Positions 5,753 to 5,785 of a stretch of DNA of 5,785 bases are shown here, one piece after another. The stretch is from an uncultured Clostridia bacterium (GTDB lineage Bacteria > Bacillota > Clostridia > Oscillospirales > Acutalibacteraceae): the NCBI GenBank assembly GCA_947168785.1, contig CAMVNL010000173.1, positions 1-5,785 on the forward strand, written 5' to 3'. Under the pieces are notes generated by a model. That model did not search any database and had not been told where the DNA came from. It was given only the letters and a program-made list of their open reading frames with translations. Within the stretch, counting starts at the first letter, position 1. The number at the start of each line of letters is the position of its first letter. The position numbers and the translations under genes are program-made.

Positions 5753-5785
5753 ACGGCAATCATTAATCATTATAATTAAAGAGCG

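Noticed and set aside
3687..5759. Long open frame of 690 codons antisense to the DUF4838 gene
   Set aside because: It is a by-product of high GC at third codon positions. The translation is low-complexity, rich in His, Val, Ala and Gly, has no family features and no ribosome binding site, while the forward frame has a signal peptide and conserved family motifs.
5771..5776. Perfect TATAAT near the right edge as a promoter for a following gene
   Set aside because: No acceptable -35 box lies 16-18 bp upstream and the AT-rich context makes a chance match likely. The window ends before any downstream gene.

Overview
The window looks like chromosomal DNA from an anaerobic, moderately GC-rich member of the Bacillota (class Clostridia, probably an Oscillospirales-type gut or animal-associated bacterium). 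This is inferred from purine-rich ribosome binding sites, a BlaI/BlaR1-type regulator pair of the clostridial kind, a secreted DUF4838 protein, and intergenic palindromic repeats built from GTCGTRA heptamers. No rRNA, tRNA, CRISPR array or transposase gene was found.

Layout: bases 1-78 are a short non-coding end carrying a perfect GGTGTCC/GGACACC hairpin. Bases 79-3030 (minus strand) encode a 983-residue M56-family membrane metallopeptidase related to BlaR1/MecR1, with an HERAH zinc site and a C-terminal region of about 670 residues that shows no penicillin-binding-type motif. Bases 3031-3244 separate it from its partner and hold a palindromic MITE-like element of about 175 bp, made of nested hairpins and inverted GTCGTRA arrays. 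Bases 3245-3610 (minus strand) encode a 121-residue BlaI/MecI-type repressor. Bases 3611-3830 are an AT-rich divergent control region. It contains a well-formed promoter for the repressor, two 17-bp operator-like palindromes placed over and just after that promoter, and a separate forward promoter. Bases 3831-5741 (plus strand) encode a 636-residue secreted, cysteine-rich DUF4838 protein resembling glycoside hydrolases. Bases 5742-5785 are a short non-coding tail.

Likely logic: the repressor represses its own operon through the paired palindromes. The membrane protease senses something outside the cell through its large ectodomain and inactivates the repressor by proteolysis, as in the BlaR1-BlaI pathway. 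The signal is unlikely to be a beta-lactam sensed through a transpeptidase-like domain, because no such domain is visible. The divergent DUF4838 gene has its own promoter. Whether it belongs to the regulon is open, because the clear operators cover only the repressor promoter. The three protein-family calls are firm; the regulatory sites were read by eye and are well supported by their geometry. The regulon and the sensed signal are inference.
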